A stretch of 64,000 nt of DNA. Origin: an uncultured Dorea sp. GTDB taxonomy: Bacteria; Bacillota; Clostridia; Lachnospirales; Lachnospiraceae. The position numbers and the translations under genes were made by a program. The stretch is taken from contig UQRE01000004.1 of assembly GCA_900543415.1 (NCBI GenBank), positions 1-64,000 on the forward strand, given 5' to 3'. Numbering within the stretch: position 1 is the stretch's first letter; every line of letters starts with the position of its first letter. Under the pieces are notes generated by a model. The model made no database searches and was not told where the DNA came from. It saw only the letters and a program-made list of their open reading frames with translations. Positions 60,075-64,000 of this stretch are shown here, piece after piece.

Positions 60075-62720
60075 GTGGCTGAGTTAACACCAATGATGCA
60101 GCAATATATGAAGACGAAAGAAGAGTACAAAGACTGCATCTTGTTTTATAGACTGGGAGACTTTTATGAGATGTTCTTTGATGATGCACTGACTGCGTCA
60201 AGAGAACTTGAAATTACATTAACCGGAAAAAACTGCGGACTTGAGGAACGCGCACCTATGTGTGGTGTTCCTTATCATTCGGTAGACGGATATTTAAACC
60301 GGCTCGTATCAAAAGGATATAAGGTTGCTATTTGCGAACAGGTGGAAGATCCTGCAACTGCAAAAGGAATCGTAAAACGAGAGGTTGTGCGTATTGCTAC
60401 TCCGGGAACCAATCTTGATACGCAGGCGCTGGATGAGACAAAAAATAATTATCTCATGTGCATTGCTTATATTGCCGATCGCTATGGCGTGTCAGTGGCA
60501 GATGTGACTACCGGAGATTATTTTGTAACAGAGATTGAAAACAGCGGTAAATTATTCGATGAGATATATAAATTCATGCCTTCAGAGCTTATTTGCAATG
60601 AGGCTTTTTATATGAGCGGCATGGATATCGACGACTTAAAAGATCGACTGGGTATTACTGTATACGCGCAGGATGCATGGTATTTTGATGATGTGATCTG
60701 TGAGAAGACATTAAAAGAGCATTTCCACTGCGGGACGCTGGAAGGGCTTGGAATCGGAGATTATGATTGTGGAATGGTCGCGGCAGGAGCACTTCTTCAG
60801 TATTTAAAAGAAACACAGAAGACTTCCCTTGCGCACATGTCAAGACTGACGCCCTACACTACAGGAAAATACATGCTTCTTGACAGTTCCACCAGACGAA
60901 ATCTGGAATTATGCGAAACACTTCGGGAAAAGCAGAAAAGAGGTTCTCTTCTGTGGGTGCTGGATAAGACAAAGACTGCAATGGGCGCGAGAAATCTGCG
61001 AAAATACATTGAGCAGCCTCTGATTGACAAGAACAGCATTAATAAACGACTGGACGCAGTAGAAGAACTGAAGATTCAGGCGATTAATCGTGAGGAGATC
61101 AGAGAATATCTATCTCCGGTGTATGATTTGGAGCGTCTCGTAAGTAAGATTGTATATCAGTCTGCGAATCCAAGGGATCTGATCGCATTTAAAAGTTCCC
61201 TGTCCATGCTCCCACACATTAAATACATACTAAGTGATATGAAGAGCAGTCTCAATCAGGAACTCTATGAAGAGCTTGACCCACTGGAAAATATCTGTGA
61301 CCTTATTGAGCATGCCATTCAGGACGATCCTCCGCTTGCCATGAAAGAGGGCGGGATTATCAAGGATGGATACCATGAAGAGGTAGACAGACTCCGCCAT
61401 GCCAAATCCGACGGTAAAGAATGGCTGGCAAAATTGGAGAGTGAAGAACGGGAGAAGACCGGGATTAAAAACCTTCGAATTAAGTATAACAAAGTATTTG
61501 GGTATTATCTGGAAGTGACCAATTCTTTTAAAAATATGGTTCCGGACTACTATACAAGAAAGCAGACACTTGCTAACGCGGAACGGTATATCATTCCGGA
61601 ATTAAAGGAATTGGAAGATACGATTTTGGGAGCCGAGGATAAGCTGTATGCACTGGAATATCAGATTTACTGCGAAGTTAGAAATGCTATCGCGGACGAA
61701 GTAGTCAGAATTCAGAAAACAGCACGAGCGGTGGCGCAGATTGACACACTGACATCTCTTGCGCTTGTGGCAGAACAGAATAATTATGTGCGCCCACATA
61801 TCAATGAAAAAGGTGTGATCGATATTAAAGACGGCCGCCATCCGGTGGTTGAGAAGATGATTCCGAATGATATGTTTATTACAAATGACACGTATCTCAA
61901 TGACCGGAAGAAACGGATTTCTATTATTACCGGTCCTAATATGGCGGGAAAATCCACCTATATGCGTCAGACAGCGTTGATTGTTCTGATGGCGCAGATT
62001 GGCTCGTTCGTTCCGGCTTCGTCTGCGGATATCGGTCTTGTGGATCGTATTTTTACGCGAGTAGGGGCATCGGATGACCTCGCAAGCGGACAGAGTACCT
62101 TCATGGTTGAAATGACTGAGGTGGCAAATATTCTCCGCAATGCAACGAGTAAGAGTCTCTTGATCCTTGACGAGATCGGACGAGGAACGAGCACCTTCGA
62201 CGGACTCAGTATTGCATGGGCAGTCATCGAGCATATCAGCAACAGTAAGCTGCTCGGCGCAAAAACGTTATTTGCAACACATTACCACGAATTGACAGAG
62301 CTGGAAGGCAAGATTGACAATGTAAATAACTATTGTATTGCAGTCAAAGAAAAAGGCGACGACATCATCTTCCTGCGTAAGATTGTCAAGGGAGGCGCTG
62401 ATAAAAGTTATGGAATTCAGGTAGCAAAGCTTGCCGGCGTTCCGTCTTCTGTGATCGATCGCGCCAAGGAAATCGTAGAAGAGCTTGTTCATGCTGATAT
62501 TACGACAAGAATCAAAGATATTGCGGCACATGGCAGTGAGCCGAAAGTAAAGACAAAGAAATATGATGAGGTGGATTTGGCTCAGATGTCTTTATTTGAC
62601 ACGGTGAAAGATGATGATGTATTAAAGGAACTTAAAGAGCTTGATGTAAGTAATCTGACACCGATCGATGCACTGAATACGTTATATCAATTGCAGAACA
62701 AGTTAAAAAACAGGTGGTAA
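60075..62720 (+). CDS. mutS: DNA mismatch repair protein MutS
   Basis: Recognises mismatches and starts repair. The 881 residues contain the N-terminal mismatch-reading FYRLGDFYEMF (the Phe-x-Glu motif as FYEMF), connector and lever domains, then the ATPase with Walker A GPNMAGKST near residue 620, and DEIGRGTSTFDGLSIAWAV and ATHYHEL. The C-terminal tail is about 80 residues. GTG 60075 is preceded by GAGGAG. It stops one base before mutL, so the two are co-transcribed. Confidence 0.97.
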   Translation: MAELTPMMQQYMKTKEEYKDCILFYRLGDFYEMFFDDALTASRELEITLTGKNCGLEERAPMCGVPYHSVDGYLNRLVSKGYKVAICEQVEDPATAKGIVKREVVRIATPGTNLDTQALDETKNNYLMCIAYIADRYGVSVADVTTGDYFVTEIENSGKLFDEIYKFMPSELICNEAFYMSGMDIDDLKDRLGITVYAQDAWYFDDVICEKTLKEHFHCGTLEGLGIGDYDCGMVAAGALLQYLKETQKTSLAHMSRLTPYTTGKYMLLDSSTRRNLELCETLREKQKRGSLLWVLDKTKTAMGARNLRKYIEQPLIDKNSINKRLDAVEELKIQAINREEIREYLSPVYDLERLVSKIVYQSANPRDLIAFKSSLSMLPHIKYILSDMKSSLNQELYEELDPLENICDLIEHAIQDDPPLAMKEGGIIKDGYHEEVDRLRHAKSDGKEWLAKLESEEREKTGIKNLRIKYNKVFGYYLEVTNSFKNMVPDYYTRKQTLANAERYIIPELKELEDTILGAEDKLYALEYQIYCEVRNAIADEVVRIQKTARAVAQIDTLTSLALVAEQNNYVRPHINEKGVIDIKDGRHPVVEKMIPNDMFITNDTYLNDRKKRISIITGPNMAGKSTYMRQTALIVLMAQIGSFVPASSADIGLVDRIFTRVGASDDLASGQSTFMVEMTEVANILRNATSKSLLILDEIGRGTSTFDGLSIAWAVIEHISNSKLLGAKTLFATHYHELTELEGKIDNVNNYCIAVKEKGDDIIFLRKIVKGGADKSYGIQVAKLAGVPSSVIDRAKEIVEELVHADITTRIKDIAAHGSEPKVKTKKYDEVDLAQMSLFDTVKDDDVLKELKELDVSNLTPIDALNTLYQLQNKLKNRW

Positions 62721-62721
62721 G

Positions 62722-64000
62722 ATGAGTAAGATACAAGTATTAGATCAGGTGACGATTGATAAGATTGCGGCAGGAGAAGTGGTAGAGCGTCCCGCTTCGG
62801 TTGTAAAGGAGCTGGTCGAAAATGCAATCGATGCAAAAGCGGCGGCTGTAACCGTGGAGGTTAAGGAAGGCGGCATTTCCTTTATGCGGATTGCAGATAA
62901 TGGGTGCGGGATAGACAGAGAAGATGTTCCCGGAGCTTTCTTAAGACATTCGACCAGTAAAATACGAAATGCCGAGGATCTGGAACACATTTCTTCTCTT
63001 GGTTTCCGCGGAGAGGCACTGTCCAGTATTGCGGCCGTTTCGCAAGTGGAATTGATCACAAAAACACCGGAAGACAGCTTTGGCACACGGTATATGATTT
63101 CCGGTGGCAAAGAAGAGGGGCTGGAAGACATCGGAGCTCCGGACGGGACGACCTTTCTGGTGCGGCAGTTGTTTTATAATGTCCCTGCGAGAAGAAAATT
63201 TCTGAAAACAGCAATGACAGAGGCAGGGCATGTAAGTGATCTCATGACACGCATGGCATTGTCTCATCCTCACATCTCTTTTCAATTTATTAATAACGGC
63301 CAATCGAAGCTTCACACGTCAGGAAATGGAAATTTAAGAGATGTGATTTATCATATTTACGGGAGAGAGATTGCGGCAAATCTTATAAATGTAACATATG
63401 AAAAGAACGGCATTCGTATTACCGGTTATATTGGGGCACCGTTGATATCCAGAGGGAACCGGAACTTTGAAACTTACTTTATTAACGGAAGATATGTTAA
63501 GAGTTCCATTATATACAAAGCCATCGAAGACGCCTATAAGGACTTCACGATGCAGCACAAATATCCATTTACGGTACTACATATCGAAGTAGTCGGTGAA
63601 GACGTTGATGTCAATGTGCATCCAACCAAAATGGAAGTCAGATTTCATAACCAGCAAATGGTTTATAATAGCATCTATGAAGCTGTGGATCAGGCGCTCC
63701 ATGAGAAGGAACTGATTCCGGAAGTCACAATTGATGTGCCGAAAGCCGTACCGAAAGCGCAGGCAAAACCTGAACCGAAAGTGCAGCCGAAACTTGAACC
63801 GAAAGCGCAGCCAAAAGAAGTGATACAGCCTGAGGTGAACAAATCTGCAAAAGTACAGCCGGAAAAAGCATCAGGTGAACGGGATCTTGATTATTTCATG
63901 GAGCAGATGAAAAAGAGGGTAATGTCCTATCATCAGCAAAATTCTTCTGCAGAAGTGAAAGGGAAATCAGAAATCTTCAAGCCACAGGTGCAGGTAGACC
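62722..64000 (+). CDS. mutL: DNA mismatch repair protein MutL (partial, runs off the window)
   Basis: Open from ATG 62722 to the window end without a stop (about 426 codons). The GHKL ATPase is complete: KIAAGEVVERPASVVKELVENAIDA, IADNGCGI, SLGFRGEALSSIAAVS and FYNVPARRKFLKT. The transducer domain ends at about residue 330 (VDVNVHPTKMEVRFHN). From about 337 a repetitive Pro-Lys-Gln linker begins (KPEPKVQPKLEPKAQPK). The C-terminal endonuclease domain lies outside the window, so nuclease activity cannot be judged. It follows mutS with a one-base gap. Confidence 0.96.
   Translation, partial: MSKIQVLDQVTIDKIAAGEVVERPASVVKELVENAIDAKAAAVTVEVKEGGISFMRIADNGCGIDREDVPGAFLRHSTSKIRNAEDLEHISSLGFRGEALSSIAAVSQVELITKTPEDSFGTRYMISGGKEEGLEDIGAPDGTTFLVRQLFYNVPARRKFLKTAMTEAGHVSDLMTRMALSHPHISFQFINNGQSKLHTSGNGNLRDVIYHIYGREIAANLINVTYEKNGIRITGYIGAPLISRGNRNFETYFINGRYVKSSIIYKAIEDAYKDFTMQHKYPFTVLHIEVVGEDVDVNVHPTKMEVRFHNQQMVYNSIYEAVDQALHEKELIPEVTIDVPKAVPKAQAKPEPKVQPKLEPKAQPKEVIQPEVNKSAKVQPEKASGERDLDYFMEQMKKRVMSYHQQNSSAEVKGKSEIFKPQVQVD

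Noticed and set aside
59533..60201. 222-codon frame on the minus strand across the CmpB-like gene
   Set aside because: It lies antisense over a recognisable membrane protein, the mutS promoter and the mutS start; Lys/Gln-rich composition typical of a shadow frame.
61602..62234. 210-codon frame on the minus strand inside mutS
   Set aside because: Antisense to the conserved MutS ATPase domain; Cys/His/Arg-rich shadow translation.
1..64000. tRNA, rRNA, CRISPR arrays, prophage or intact insertion sequences
   Set aside because: No cloverleaf-like CCA-ended segments, no regularly spaced repeats, and no transposase, integrase or phage genes were seen among the open frames or gaps.

Overview
The window looks like chromosomal DNA of an anaerobic, probably spore-forming Clostridia (Bacillota), most likely a gut Lachnospiraceae of the Dorea/Mediterraneibacter/Coprococcus kind. 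I infer this from gene content and order (pta-ackA, DUF177-rpmF, plsX-acpP-rnc-smc-ftsY, yqfC-yqfD-phoH-ybeY, miaB...mutS-mutL), moderate GC, TTGACA/TATAAT-type promoters, sporulation-associated genes and NfnAB-type electron bifurcation. I see no rRNA, tRNA, CRISPR array, prophage or intact insertion sequence.

Layout. 1-2.6 kb: the acetate-forming pair pta-ackA with its own promoter. 2.6-13.5 kb: the lipid/ribosome/chromosome operon (DUF177, rpmF, plsX, acpP, rnc, smc, ftsY), interrupted between rpmF and plsX by a two-gene ABC transporter with its own promoter. 13.5-18.3 kb: threonine dehydratase, then an operon of a citramalate/isopropylmalate-synthase-like enzyme (probably Re-citrate synthase), a GntR/FadR-type regulator and NADP isocitrate dehydrogenase. 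A perfect 24-bp palindrome overlaps this operon's -10 box. 18.3-21 kb: a convergent ABC-F ATPase and the redox repressor Rex. 21-26.5 kb: nnr, alr, a MazF-type toxin with no visible antitoxin, a CorC-like CBS protein, YebC and a CFI-box protein. 26.5-31 kb: metY, TepA-like protease and FtsK/SpoIIIE. 31-36.4 kb: formate-THF ligase, a zinc-ribbon/TPR membrane protein and NfnAB. 36.5-40.5 kb: ZIP transporter, HelD-like ATPase, AlkD-like glycosylase and RlmH. 40.5-48.2 kb: a BceRS-BceAB-type peptide-antibiotic sensing and detoxification module, followed by a CPBP protease, a TraX-like protein and a lipase-like hydrolase. 48.2-49.4 kb: AT-rich patch with a decayed DUF3795 gene and tiny membrane-protein genes. 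49.4-54.5 kb: orphan NuoE-like ferredoxin, MATE transporter, YqfC, YqfD and PhoH. 54.5 kb to the end: YbeY, SpoVB/MurJ-like flippase, small genes, 5-formyl-THF cyclo-ligase, MiaB, CmpB-like permease, MutS and the start of MutL.

Most genes are housekeeping genes on the + strand; only the ABC-F gene is on the minus strand. The points most worth a second look are: (a) a two-copy, REP-like palindromic element with a fixed flanking motif at 18.2 and 36.4 kb; (b) the Re-citrate-synthase-like operon with its palindromic operator; (c) the transporter inserted between rpmF and plsX; (d) the MazF toxin without antitoxin; (e) genes whose Shine-Dalgarno lies inside or against the hairpin of the upstream terminator; and (f) the small-membrane-protein patch at 48.7-49.4 kb.
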